A stretch of DNA of 64,000 nucleotides from Dyadobacter luteus (GTDB lineage Bacteria > Bacteroidota > Bacteroidia > Cytophagales > Spirosomataceae): contig NZ_QNUL01000026.1 in the NCBI RefSeq assembly GCF_003383615.1, forward strand, positions 35,338 to 99,337. The letters run 5' to 3'. The position numbers were made by a program, and so were the translations under genes. The first letter of the stretch is position 1. Every line of letters begins with the position of its first letter. The notes beneath the pieces were generated by a model. It was not told the origin of the DNA. It was given only the letters and a program-made list of their open reading frames with translations, and did not search any database. Shown here one piece after another: positions 43,656 to 51,832 of this stretch.

Positions 43656-45311
43656 TTAATTTTTTTGGATCATCTCACGGGCATTGTCCAGAACAGATTC
43701 ACTTGGATTATGCCCGCCAATCATCTGCGCTATTTCCATGATTCTTTCATTCATAGACAGTTTTTTTATTTTACTCACCGTCTTTTCTGATGAATGATCT
43801 TTATAAACAAAGTAGTGAGAATTACCACTGCTTGCAATCTGATGAAGGTGTGTGATGGCAATGATCTGATGTTTCTCAGCCATATTATGCATCATTTTAG
43901 CCATTTTCTTGGCAATTTCACCCGATACTCCGGTATCTATTTCATCGAAAATAATGGTAGGTAGCTTGCGTTTGTCTGCCAGTATATACTTGATAACCAT
44001 CATTAAACGGGAAAATTCTCCTCCTGAAGCAACCTGTCTGAGCTCCTGAGGTGCAACTCCTTTGTTACCGCTAAACAGAAAAATGACTGAATCAATTCCA
44101 TTGGAAGAGGCAGGTATTTCGTTGATGCGTATCGAAAGCGAGGCATTGGGAATACCTAGTTCTATTAGTCTTTCCAGCAGAAGCGATTCGATCTGAGCAG
44201 TGACTTTATGCCTTTTGTTCGATAGCTTCTTAGCACTTTCCAGCATCGCTTTTTCGGTTGACTCCGCCTTGCGTTGTGCTGCTGCCAGATCCTCATCCAG
44301 GTTCAGTACTGTATTCAGCTTTTTTTGTAAAGTGTCTTCGAGCTTGATCAGTTCATCAATTGTAGTCAGCTGATGTTTTTTCAAAAGCAGATATATCAGG
44401 TCTAATCGTTCACGCACAATTTCAGTACGGTTCTGATCCAGATCAACAGAAGCATTAGCACTGTCGATTTCATCTGTGAGATCCCGAAGTTCAATAAGCG
44501 CACTTTGTGCCCGTTGGTGCAATGCATTGTAAGTAGGGACGAGCCTGGCAGCCTGGGCTAAAGAGTTTACCGCCATTTTCAGTAATTCCAAAACAGAACC
44601 TTCCGGGCTATCCAGATAAGTATATGCTGTCTGTAATCTCTCCCTAATCTCTACAGCATTTTCCAAAATGGCAAGTTCCTGTTCGAGGCTGTCCTGTTCA
44701 CCTGCTACCAGAGATGCTGCATTGATCTCCTGAAAAAGGAACTGGTCAAAATCAAATTCCCTTCTCAATCGCGATGCTTCATTCCGTAGATGCTCCAGCG
44801 CTCTTGCAGCATCCTTGTACTGCTGAAACCGTAGCTGGTAATCTGCAAGCAAATCAGCATTTCCGGCAAATGCATCCACAGCTCTTAACTGAAATTCGTT
44901 GGTTCCCAACATCACCGAGTCGTGCTGGGAATGTATATCAAGTAGCTGGCTGCTTATTTTACGAAGTGTTTCCAGGTTGACCGGCGTATCATTAATGAAA
45001 GCTCTGGATTTTCCGGAAACAGAAATTTCGCGCCGGATGATACAATCGTCAGAAAAATCAAGATTTTCTTCTTCAAAGTTTGGCGCCATATCGTACCCTG
45101 CCAGATTGAAGGTTCCTTCGATGATGCACTTTTCGCTTGAATCAAATAAAGATTTGGCGTCAGCACGATTCCCGAGGAGTAAGCCTATGGCACCAAGCAT
45201 AATGGATTTTCCAGCTCCTGTTTCTCCGGTGATAATATTCAGGCCGGGGTCGGGTGTCATTTCCAATTGCTTGATTAAAGCATAATTCTTGATCAGTAAA
45301 TTAGAAAGCAT
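43656..45311 (-). CDS. recN: DNA repair protein RecN
   Basis: A 551-residue SMC-like ATPase that acts early in double-strand break repair. It starts MLSNLLIKNYALIKQLEM with Walker A GETGAGKS at 29-36. A long central coiled coil runs from about 150 to 370. The C-terminal half has the ABC signature region QVASGGEFSRLMMVIKYI and Walker B PTIIFDEIDTGVSGEIA. The protein has the normal family length. It lies 122 bases after the Sm-like gene in the conserved BamD-RpoZ-CoaBC-PorD-RecN row. Confidence 0.95.
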   Translation of the reverse strand: MLSNLLIKNYALIKQLEMTPDPGLNIITGETGAGKSIMLGAIGLLLGNRADAKSLFDSSEKCIIEGTFNLAGYDMAPNFEEENLDFSDDCIIRREISVSGKSRAFINDTPVNLETLRKISSQLLDIHSQHDSVMLGTNEFQLRAVDAFAGNADLLADYQLRFQQYKDAARALEHLRNEASRLRREFDFDQFLFQEINAASLVAGEQDSLEQELAILENAVEIRERLQTAYTYLDSPEGSVLELLKMAVNSLAQAARLVPTYNALHQRAQSALIELRDLTDEIDSANASVDLDQNRTEIVRERLDLIYLLLKKHQLTTIDELIKLEDTLQKKLNTVLNLDEDLAAAQRKAESTEKAMLESAKKLSNKRHKVTAQIESLLLERLIELGIPNASLSIRINEIPASSNGIDSVIFLFSGNKGVAPQELRQVASGGEFSRLMMVIKYILADKRKLPTIIFDEIDTGVSGEIAKKMAKMMHNMAEKHQIIAITHLHQIASSGNSHYFVYKDHSSEKTVSKIKKLSMNERIMEIAQMIGGHNPSESVLDNAREMIQKN

Positions 45312-45433
45312 TTCAGGTCAATCAAATGAAGGGCGTGTATATACGCTGGTTGTTTCTGTAAATAAGGATTTCCTTAATTGATTCGAATATAACCACGATA
45401 TCTTTCAATCAAAAACTGAATACAATCAGGTAA

Positions 45434-45679
45434 CTATTTATTTACGATCTCTTCCAGTTTCGCAGTGGTATCCATTACGATTTCATGTATGGTACCAACA
45501 GGCAATGCATGAATGTGTTCCCGCGTGTCGCGGATTATAACTGTGTCCTGGCTAATGGTTTGCAACTTGCCGAAATAAGTGGTGCCGTCTTTCAAAACAA
45601 CATTGATTTCGGTATTAACCAGTCCGGTAAGTTTGTTAAAGGCATCTGCACCCTGGATTCTTATCAATCTTTTACTCAT
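45434..45679 (-). CDS. Small Sm-like (LSm/Hfq-like) protein
   Basis: An 81-residue protein. After a short helix (ADAFNKLTG) comes an Sm1-like stretch, NTEINVVLKDGTTYFGKLQTIS with DTVIIRDT. It matches the hydrophobic-G-V-V-L-D-G-x(4)-G-x-L pattern of the Sm fold. An Sm2-like strand follows (LPVGTIHEIVMD), and then a short acidic tail. Sm proteins form RNA-binding rings; canonical Hfq motifs (for example YKHA) are missing. The family assignment is my reading of the pattern. It lies 15 bases after porD and before recN. Confidence 0.7.
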   Translation of the reverse strand: MSKRLIRIQGADAFNKLTGLVNTEINVVLKDGTTYFGKLQTISQDTVIIRDTREHIHALPVGTIHEIVMDTTAKLEEIVNK

Positions 45680-45694
45680 TGGGGAAGGTTACGC

Positions 45695-46615
45695 TTACTG
45701 GTTAAGTCTTTGATATAGTTGAGTTTTAGAGGGATCCAGACTTACCAGAACGGTATACGCGTCTTTTTTCTGTTCTGCTGTACCTTCAACCATGATCTTA
45801 CAAAGCTCATCCGATTTTGCATCGAAAAATGAATTGATCACAATACTGCCAGGGCGTGTGAGCGCAACTTCTTTAAGTGTGTTTAACACAGCCAGTACTT
45901 TCGCTCTGGTTTGAACAGGGTTTTGTATCGCTACATCCAGTCCCTCCCTGTAGTAGCTGTACATCCCTTCACGGAATGGTATAAATTGCTGGCTCATCAG
46001 GTTTTCGATCAGAGAATACCGGCTGTTGGTATTATTGGTGCTGTTATCCCATGCACGTTTATTGCCGGAAGCATTTCTCGCCTGATTTGAAATATTGAAT
46101 GCTTTTTGCAAGTAAGGACTTCCGCCTAATTTGCTGAAGGAGTCGTAATCAAATATGTGCGCCAAATAGGCATAAAAAGCAAGGGAGTAGGGGAGTTCGT
46201 CAGTGAAGCTCGCCTCATTAAAATAGAGCTGATTTCCTGGTAAAAAGTTAAAATTGAAGTTCCTGTCCACGTAAGTGAAAAGCACAGTTTCGTAATTGGA
46301 GTTAAACACCGGCCGGGATACGACCAGCTGTGCATTTCCCTCATAACTGCCCAGTGCTACTGATTTGGTCAGGTTGATATTCAGTTTGCACTTGATTCTC
46401 TCTTCCTTTGCAAATACGTCGTCCGACCATCTTGTGTTGTTCAGAAAGTCATTGATATAAGTCTGCAGCTGTGTCATGCTCTGCGGATCTGTCTTTTGCT
46501 GTGCGAAAAGCTGATCAGAGTTTACAGTTACAGAAAATAAAGCTGACTGCGCCGATAGCACTGCTGAATAAACAAGCCCTATGCATAGAGCGAAAACAAA
46601 TACTGATTTTTTCAT
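45695..46615 (-). CDS. porD: PorD (DUF4835), type IX secretion-associated protein
   Basis: A 306-residue exported protein (signal KKSVFVFALCIGLVYSAVLSAQ) with the DUF4835 pattern: VTVNSDQLFAQQKTDPQSM at the start of the mature part, LNINLTKSVALGSYEGNAQLVVSRPVF, and LAYLAHIFDYDSFSKLGG-like text in the middle. This family is named PorD and linked to type IX secretion and gliding in Bacteroidota; its exact role is not settled. Its start overlaps the coaBC stop (ATGA), a translational coupling seen in relatives. Confidence 0.88.
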   Translation of the reverse strand: MKKSVFVFALCIGLVYSAVLSAQSALFSVTVNSDQLFAQQKTDPQSMTQLQTYINDFLNNTRWSDDVFAKEERIKCKLNINLTKSVALGSYEGNAQLVVSRPVFNSNYETVLFTYVDRNFNFNFLPGNQLYFNEASFTDELPYSLAFYAYLAHIFDYDSFSKLGGSPYLQKAFNISNQARNASGNKRAWDNSTNNTNSRYSLIENLMSQQFIPFREGMYSYYREGLDVAIQNPVQTRAKVLAVLNTLKEVALTRPGSIVINSFFDAKSDELCKIMVEGTAEQKKDAYTVLVSLDPSKTQLYQRLNQ

Positions 46616-47820
46616 ACTTCACTCCATTTATTCAGCACGATATCAAGAATATCCTGTGCCACTTCATCTTTGGATTTCATGGTAAAATGAGTTACTTCTT
46701 TATTTGTATCAATAACGGAAATTTTGTTGGTATCGTGTGCAAATCCTGCTCCCGCATCATTCAACGAATTGAGAATAATGTAATCCAGGTTTTTTCGCTG
46801 CATTTTATCAATGGCATATTCCAGCTCTTTCTCTGTTTCAAGGGCAAAGCCTATAAGCAATTGACCGGGTTTCTTTTCAGAGCCGAGAGTACCGGCAATG
46901 TCTGTTGTCTTTTTCAGGTTAAGAACCATTGCGGAGCCCTGCTTTTTGATCTTTTGACTGGCAACTTGCTCGCTGGTATAGTCTGCTACAGCCGCTGAGA
47001 ATATCACAAGATCGCTGCCCTCAAAGTGAGATTCGGTTGCTTCAAACATCTGCTGTGCCGTCTGAATATGGATTACGCTGATATCCGTATCTGACACTTT
47101 TATTGATGTGGGGCCACTTACCAAAGTGACCTGAGCTCCCGCCATAGCAAAGGCATTTGCGATGGCATAGCCCATTTTGCCGGAAGAACGATTGCTGATG
47201 TATCTTACAGGGTCTATAGGTTCGGCTGTAGGCCCGGCTGTGATCAATACGCGTTTACCTTGCGCCACTTGCCTGAAAGCGAAGAATTTTCTCAGTCGAT
47301 AGACAATGGTTTCCGGCTCTGCAAGTCTGCCGTCACCCACAAGTCCGCTGGCCAGTTCTCCGTGTTCAGGAGCAATCAGATGGTTACCATAAGACAGCAA
47401 AGTTTTGATATTGTTGACGGTAGAAGGATGTAAAAACATGTCCACATCCATGGCTGGGGCAAAAAATATAGGGCAGCGTGCGGAAAGGTATATGGTTGTC
47501 AGAAGATCGTCGGCATGACCGCTGGCCAGACGCGATAATGTTTTGGCGGTAGCGGGTGCTATGATGATGGCATCGGCCCATAAACCCAGGTCAACATGGT
47601 TGTTCCAAAGATGGGTGCTTTCGTTGACAAACGAAGTAAGTACTTGTCTTTTGGATAAAGTAGCCAGTGTGAGAGGTGTTATAAATTCGGTTGCAGCCTG
47701 CGTCATCACAACCTGCACATCAGCTCCTTCCTTTACCAACAGACGAATCAGCAAAGCAGATTTGTACGCAGCTATGCTACCTGTCACGCCCAGAATTATT
47801 TTTTTACCCTGTAGATTCAA
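46612..47820 (-). CDS. coaBC: Phosphopantothenoylcysteine decarboxylase/synthetase
   Basis: A 402-residue bifunctional enzyme for two steps of coenzyme A synthesis. The N-terminal CoaC flavoprotein has GVTGSIAAYKSALLIR, catalytic histidine in NNHVDLGLWADA, and FAPAMDVDMF. The C-terminal CoaB synthetase starts VLITAGPTAEPIDPVRYISNRSSGKMG and has KKTTDIAGTLG and ALETEKELEYA. All motifs of an active enzyme are present. It follows rpoZ and is coupled to porD. Confidence 0.95.
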   Translation of the reverse strand: MNLQGKKIILGVTGSIAAYKSALLIRLLVKEGADVQVVMTQAATEFITPLTLATLSKRQVLTSFVNESTHLWNNHVDLGLWADAIIIAPATAKTLSRLASGHADDLLTTIYLSARCPIFFAPAMDVDMFLHPSTVNNIKTLLSYGNHLIAPEHGELASGLVGDGRLAEPETIVYRLRKFFAFRQVAQGKRVLITAGPTAEPIDPVRYISNRSSGKMGYAIANAFAMAGAQVTLVSGPTSIKVSDTDISVIHIQTAQQMFEATESHFEGSDLVIFSAAVADYTSEQVASQKIKKQGSAMVLNLKKTTDIAGTLGSEKKPGQLLIGFALETEKELEYAIDKMQRKNLDYIILNSLNDAGAGFAHDTNKISVIDTNKEVTHFTMKSKDEVAQDILDIVLNKWSEV

Positions 47821-47847
47821 TGTCTTATTGCTTTACCGGAATGTACT

Positions 47848-47894
47848 ATAAAAGAAAACCAGCCGTATGAATAAAAAATTATTGATACGGCTGG
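47848..47894 (-). terminator. Possible terminator after rpoZ
   Basis: CCAGCCGTAT/ATACGGCTGG stem (47859-47868 with 47885-47894) with a 16-base loop, followed on the minus strand by TTTTCTTTTA. It may reduce transcription from bamD-rpoZ into coaBC. Confidence 0.7.
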
Positions 47895-47913
47895 CTATTA
47901 AATACTTCAGAGA

Positions 47914-48225
47914 CTATTCTTCTGAGTTGTCGCGCAGACTGTGGTAAGTTTTTCCTTCGATGAATTCATCAATGGCAATACTTCCTGCTTTTGGCATACG
48001 CTCATAAAACTTAGAAATCTCGATTTGCTCACGGTTTTCAAAAACCTCCTCCAGATTGTCAACACCCGACGCGAATTCAGCCAGTTTGTTATTCAATTCC
48101 TCTTTCATTTTGCTGGAGATCTGACGAGCTCTTTTTGAGATCACAGATACTGATTCATATAGATTTCCTGTTACATCCGCGATTTTATCGGTATCGCGGG
48201 TAATGATGGATGGATTCGTTGCCAT
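47914..48225 (-). CDS. rpoZ: RNA polymerase omega subunit
   Basis: A 103-residue protein that starts MATNPSIITRDTDKIADVTGNLYESVSVISKRARQIS (landmark: SVSVISKRARQI). The conserved helix is that of omega, which stabilises the beta-prime subunit of RNA polymerase. The C-terminal part FYERMPKAGSIAIDEFIEGKTYHS is typical of the Bacteroidota form. It lies between bamD and coaBC, the usual place of rpoZ next to coaBC in this phylum. Confidence 0.92.
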   Translation of the reverse strand: MATNPSIITRDTDKIADVTGNLYESVSVISKRARQISSKMKEELNNKLAEFASGVDNLEEVFENREQIEISKFYERMPKAGSIAIDEFIEGKTYHSLRDNSEE

Positions 48226-48279
48226 ACTTACTTAATGGATATAGTTTAAATTTTTAAAACGTAATTGAGCTCACAAAGA

Positions 48280-49209
48280 TCAGTTCTGAATCTTTGTTTC
48301 TGCAGTTGCGGGAGCCGTCACCTTCGCAGGTTTAGCACCGCCATTTGTATCCGGTTTGGCTTCCAGTAACTTTCTTTCAGCTTCCGCCTTCATGATTGTA
48401 GCAATTTGTTCATTGCTGTTGTCGAACATTCTTTCCGCATCACGTACGTACTTGCCCGAAGGATATTTATCTACCAGTTCTTCATAGAACTTCACAACGT
48501 CCTGGTATCTTTCCTTTTGTTTGTCGTAAAAACTATTCGTAGCCAGGTTGTACTGGGAGTCTACTTTCAGGAATGCCAGTTCTTCGTTGTATTTAGAATC
48601 CGGAAAATCCTTTTTGAAATTGTCAATAGAAATAACAGCCGACTTCAGCGATGCCATGTTAAAATCACTGATTTTATGGTACAGCTTCGCTTTTTCGTAA
48701 GCCTTACGCTCCAGCTTGGATCTCAGCTCCAGAATGTACTTTGTACACTCTTCACGGAAAGGGCTGTCAGGATATGCATTAATAAAGTCCTGTAGTGAGC
48801 CAATGGCTGTATGCGTACTTGCCTGGTCAAGGTTGAAAGGAGCAGAGTCCTTGTATAGCGAAAAAGCATGCATGTAAAGTGCTTCCTGAGCGTAATCACT
48901 TCTTGCATACGTATCGTAAAACTTTTTGAAAAGAAACTGACTGGTGTTGTACTGCCCCTGCTGATATTGCGTGTAAGCATAATAGAACTGCGCAAGCTCC
49001 GATTCTGTACTTCCTTTCAGAAGAGGTATTAGTTCTTCAAAAAGTAAACCCGAACGATAAAAATCGCCCTTTTTATAATAGGTCATTGCGGCATCGTACT
49101 TCTGCTGGTCCGTACCCGTCTTCTGTAATTTTGAAAATTTACTACAGGAAGTAATGACTAATACTGTAATAATGAGCAAGAAATAACTTGCCAGACTGTT
49201 TTTTCGCAT
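48280..49209 (-). CDS. bamD: Outer-membrane assembly lipoprotein BamD
   Basis: A 309-residue lipoprotein (signal to VITSC, Cys22) consisting mostly of TPR-like helical repeats: YDAAMTYYKKGDFYRSGLLFEELI, FYYAYTQYQQGQYNTSQFLFKKF, SDYAQEALYMHAFSLY and further copies. BamD with BamA inserts beta-barrel proteins into the outer membrane. The C-terminal tail is Lys/Ala/Glu-rich and probably disordered. A -7 promoter box ends 8 bases before the ATG, implying a nearly leaderless transcript. rpoZ lies 54 bases downstream. Confidence 0.93.
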   Translation of the reverse strand: MRKNSLASYFLLIITVLVITSCSKFSKLQKTGTDQQKYDAAMTYYKKGDFYRSGLLFEELIPLLKGSTESELAQFYYAYTQYQQGQYNTSQFLFKKFYDTYARSDYAQEALYMHAFSLYKDSAPFNLDQASTHTAIGSLQDFINAYPDSPFREECTKYILELRSKLERKAYEKAKLYHKISDFNMASLKSAVISIDNFKKDFPDSKYNEELAFLKVDSQYNLATNSFYDKQKERYQDVVKFYEELVDKYPSGKYVRDAERMFDNSNEQIATIMKAEAERKLLEAKPDTNGGAKPAKVTAPATAETKIQN

Positions 49210-49216
49210 ATAACCG

Positions 49217-49224
49217 CAAAGGTA
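49217..49224 (-). promoter_or_regulatory. -7 box directly before bamD
   Basis: TACCTTTG on the minus strand, 7 bases from the ATG at 49209, matches TAnnTTTG. The predicted start site nearly coincides with the start codon. No clear -33 element. Confidence 0.45.
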
Positions 49225-49225
49225 A

Positions 49226-49261
49226 TAAAAAAGCTACACCATCCATAACGAAAGGGTAGCT
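49226..49261 (-). terminator. Terminator after the T9SS-substrate gene
   Basis: AGCTAC/GTAGCT stem (49256-49261 with 49232-49237) with an 18-base loop, followed by six T on the minus strand. It lies 21 bases after the stop. Confidence 0.6.
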
Positions 49262-49282
49262 GAATAAAGTGTTTTGAAAGTA

Positions 49283-49897
49283 CTATTGCTGATGACGTAC
49301 AAGCATTTTCTTGGTTGCAACCTTTTTGCCTTCCAGCGAAAGCTGATAGAAATATAATCCGGTAGGCATCACTGTGGTATCCACGGTCAGTTTCCGGTTG
49401 CTTTTGGTTAATGCGTACTCGTTCATTTTTGTGCCTAATACGTTATAGAAGATGACTTTGGCATCTCTCAGATCTCCTGTAATGTTATAATCCAGTTCAG
49501 CACGTTCGCTGGCGGGATTAGGATAAATATTGGATACTGTAATTACGTCGCTGATATAAAGTTGTTCTTCTGTTTTGATAGCAGTTTCTACAGGGGCAGA
49601 CTTTCTCTCAATGTTTTTCACCACTAGTTCTGCTTCCTGTACGCCGGTGCTTTCCGAAGCAGCTGCATTAGAAAACAAAAATGTTCTGTAAAACTTATTG
49701 AGTGCCTTTGGACTCTGTAAAGACAAAGGCTTATAAGTAAGACCTGACGGTTTGGCAGCAAATGGCAGATTAGGGGTCGAATCGTTTTTCTTCGTAGCGG
49801 TCATATTCAGCCTGCTACCGCTGGGAACTGATTGAGCTGCCAGACCCTGCCAGGTCAGCATCGCAATGGTCAGTAAGTAAAGTATAGTTCTTTTCAT
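49283..49897 (-). CDS. Small T9SS-secreted protein with type A sorting domain
   Basis: A 204-residue protein with a signal peptide (KRTILYLLTIAMLTWQGLAAQ), a variable Ser/Pro/Lys-rich middle and a C-terminal type IX secretion type A domain of about 80 residues. Landmarks: ISNIYPNPASE-like SNIYPNPASERAELDYNI, KVIFYNVLGTKMNEY, TGLYFYQLSLEGKKVATKKMLVR. This domain directs passage through the outer membrane and attachment or release at the surface. The middle has no recognised domain. It has a full promoter upstream and a terminator downstream. Confidence 0.9.
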   Translation of the reverse strand: MKRTILYLLTIAMLTWQGLAAQSVPSGSRLNMTATKKNDSTPNLPFAAKPSGLTYKPLSLQSPKALNKFYRTFLFSNAAASESTGVQEAELVVKNIERKSAPVETAIKTEEQLYISDVITVSNIYPNPASERAELDYNITGDLRDAKVIFYNVLGTKMNEYALTKSNRKLTVDTTVMPTGLYFYQLSLEGKKVATKKMLVRHQQ

Positions 49898-49970
49898 AGC
49901 TTAGGTTCTGTGATAACTTCAAAAAATTAGGAACGTCCCCTCGCTCTGTATTCCTGTCAGAAGTATATTA

Positions 49971-50002
49971 CAAAAATATATAGAAATATATGTATTTTCA
50001 AA
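49971..50002 (-). promoter_or_regulatory. Complete promoter of the small T9SS-substrate gene
   Basis: On the minus strand TTTG (50002-49999), 20 bases, then TATTTTTG (49978-49971). Both boxes and the spacing match the Bacteroidota TTTG-N19-21-TAnnTTTG consensus exactly. The leader would be about 65 bases. Confidence 0.75.
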
Positions 50003-50085
50003 ATATATTGTGCAAGCGGGCATCTTTATTTTTAAAAGGAAAAAATCGTGCCCACAATGGCTCAAAAGCCCTTAAATATTAATTT

Positions 50086-51621
50086 TTATTCTAACCACAT
50101 GGTTTTGCCCCTGGTTGGCTTGTCTCCGATCCGCCAGTTGAAACCATCAAGCTGTCTTTCCTGTGGTTTTATCTTTGTTGGTGGAATTAATTGCCCATCC
50201 GGTTTCCCGATGAATGCAATCCTCCTTACCTGATTTTCTTCAAACTGCAGGTTCATTTTTCCACAAATTACCCTGTTAAGTCCGATCATTTTCTGTTTAT
50301 CATCAATGGCGTAATAAACACTTTCGCCATTACCGTCCACTAAAACCTGTTTGAGGGCATTCTTCGCTTCGAAATAGGCATTGATGGTTCGGCCCTTTAC
50401 CTGATTGTATTGCTTTACGAGCGTATCCTCAGTTATTACGAAGGCCTTGCCTCTTAGTAACATCCTGTTAATCTCATTGTTCACCAAAAAAGCGGTGATC
50501 GTGTCGGCTTCCATCTGGTAATAATCATTGCTCCAGAGAATTGGCTTTTGGAAAAACCTGATCACCGAGTCGGCTGTATTGTAGGTGATCGAATCACATT
50601 TTCCCTGGAAATCAGATTTATATATGAAAACGTTTTTGTTTCCCACCAGCTTTCGCGTGCTGTCGCGCTGATTTTCATAAGAGTACAGTGTATCAGCCCT
50701 GATGAAAAGTGTGTCATTGGAAACTACATTTCTTACATATGCATGTCCGAAAATTTTAGAAAAACCCGCATCTTTCCAGTAGTATCCCTCGTCACCATTG
50801 AGCACGGTATTATCTTTTTTTGCCACAATCACCACATTCCCTTTCCCCTGGCCATTGTTGGTTTTGCCATCTACAGCCAGTGAGTCAGCGGTGAGGGTAT
50901 ACGTCTCGTTGTCAACCGTTGTTCTTGTACTGAATGACGACTGGGTCGTTTCTGTATTGTATCTGCCTTTTGTCCCTAACACTGTTCCGTCTTTGTTGAC
51001 AATTTTAGTTTTTCCAAAGAAGTCAGACCATTTGGTTAGTGAGTTGTAAAGCAGCGTATCAGTGGTTAGCGTATACTTTTTATTAACGAGCTTTACTTTT
51101 TTGTAATAAGTGAACTCCTTTGTCGCTGTATTGTAAAATCCTTCCTGGCTTGTGAGTATGTTTTCTTCATCTACAGTGCGACCAGGTTGCCTGTAATTGG
51201 CTATGCCGGCGGCCATGTCATACTCAATTTTACGGGTTGTCAGCGTTCTTTTCTGATCTTTAAGTACTGTTTTGCGCCCGCTTACAATCGCCATTCTTGT
51301 ATTTCCGTAATAAAACAGTGTATCACCCGTCACGGTGACAGTATCGCCCTGGACAATTTTTACGTTTCCATAGGCTTCAATCACATTGGTATTAATATTC
51401 TGAATCGCGAGATTGCTATGCAGAAATGCTCCCTTGTGTTTAAAAATACCATTGATAACCCTTCTGCTGTCTACGCCGTTTTCATTGATAATTTCGAGCT
51501 CGTCCGATTTGATTATTTCAACCAGATCTTCGCCCGGTGCAGACTGGGCAGGGGCTGAAACCCGCTGTGCAACAGCTGACAATGAACTTAACAGGAAAAC
51601 AAGGAACGCCAGTTTATACAT
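50086..51621 (-). CDS. OstA/LptA-like lipopolysaccharide transport protein
   Basis: From the ATG at 51621 the protein has 511 residues with signal YKLAFLVFLLSSLSAVAQ. The mature protein consists of repeated OstA-type beta units: HSNLAIQNINTNVIEAYGNVKIVQGDTVTVTG, TTRKIEYDMAAGIANY, GKGNVVIVAKKDNTVLNGDEGYYW (landmark: GNVKIVQGDTVTVTGD and GNVVIVAKKDNTVLNGD). Such proteins bind LPS on its way through the periplasm; an LptC gene lies at 41487 in this window. The end LQFEENQVRRIAFIGKPDGQLIPP is typical of Bacteroidota OstA-like proteins. Starts further upstream (51639, 51693) are possible. Confidence 0.87.
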   Translation of the reverse strand: MYKLAFLVFLLSSLSAVAQRVSAPAQSAPGEDLVEIIKSDELEIINENGVDSRRVINGIFKHKGAFLHSNLAIQNINTNVIEAYGNVKIVQGDTVTVTGDTLFYYGNTRMAIVSGRKTVLKDQKRTLTTRKIEYDMAAGIANYRQPGRTVDEENILTSQEGFYNTATKEFTYYKKVKLVNKKYTLTTDTLLYNSLTKWSDFFGKTKIVNKDGTVLGTKGRYNTETTQSSFSTRTTVDNETYTLTADSLAVDGKTNNGQGKGNVVIVAKKDNTVLNGDEGYYWKDAGFSKIFGHAYVRNVVSNDTLFIRADTLYSYENQRDSTRKLVGNKNVFIYKSDFQGKCDSITYNTADSVIRFFQKPILWSNDYYQMEADTITAFLVNNEINRMLLRGKAFVITEDTLVKQYNQVKGRTINAYFEAKNALKQVLVDGNGESVYYAIDDKQKMIGLNRVICGKMNLQFEENQVRRIAFIGKPDGQLIPPTKIKPQERQLDGFNWRIGDKPTRGKTMWLE

Positions 51622-51832
51622 ATTGTCTTTGATAAACATGACGCGTAAAAGTTTAAAAGGGTTGCAAGCGTTGCTATATATTTTTTTATTCATGTTGCTT
51701 CTGTTTCCCTTACCTTTGAACCTACATTTTTAACGGTAAGGGCGTTGTTCTGATAATCCGTTCTTCTTTTCTGAGAAGAAGTAATTCTTTAATGAATAGG
51801 GCAAAATTACATCAATAAAGTTCCACGGTCAT

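Noticed and set aside
51761..51780. TTCTTCT/AGAAGAA hairpin and a TACCTTTG box at 51711 before tilS
   Set aside because: The box has no -33 element at the right distance (the nearest TTG is 13 bases away) and the hairpin is only 7 base pairs; noted but too weak for a regulatory call.
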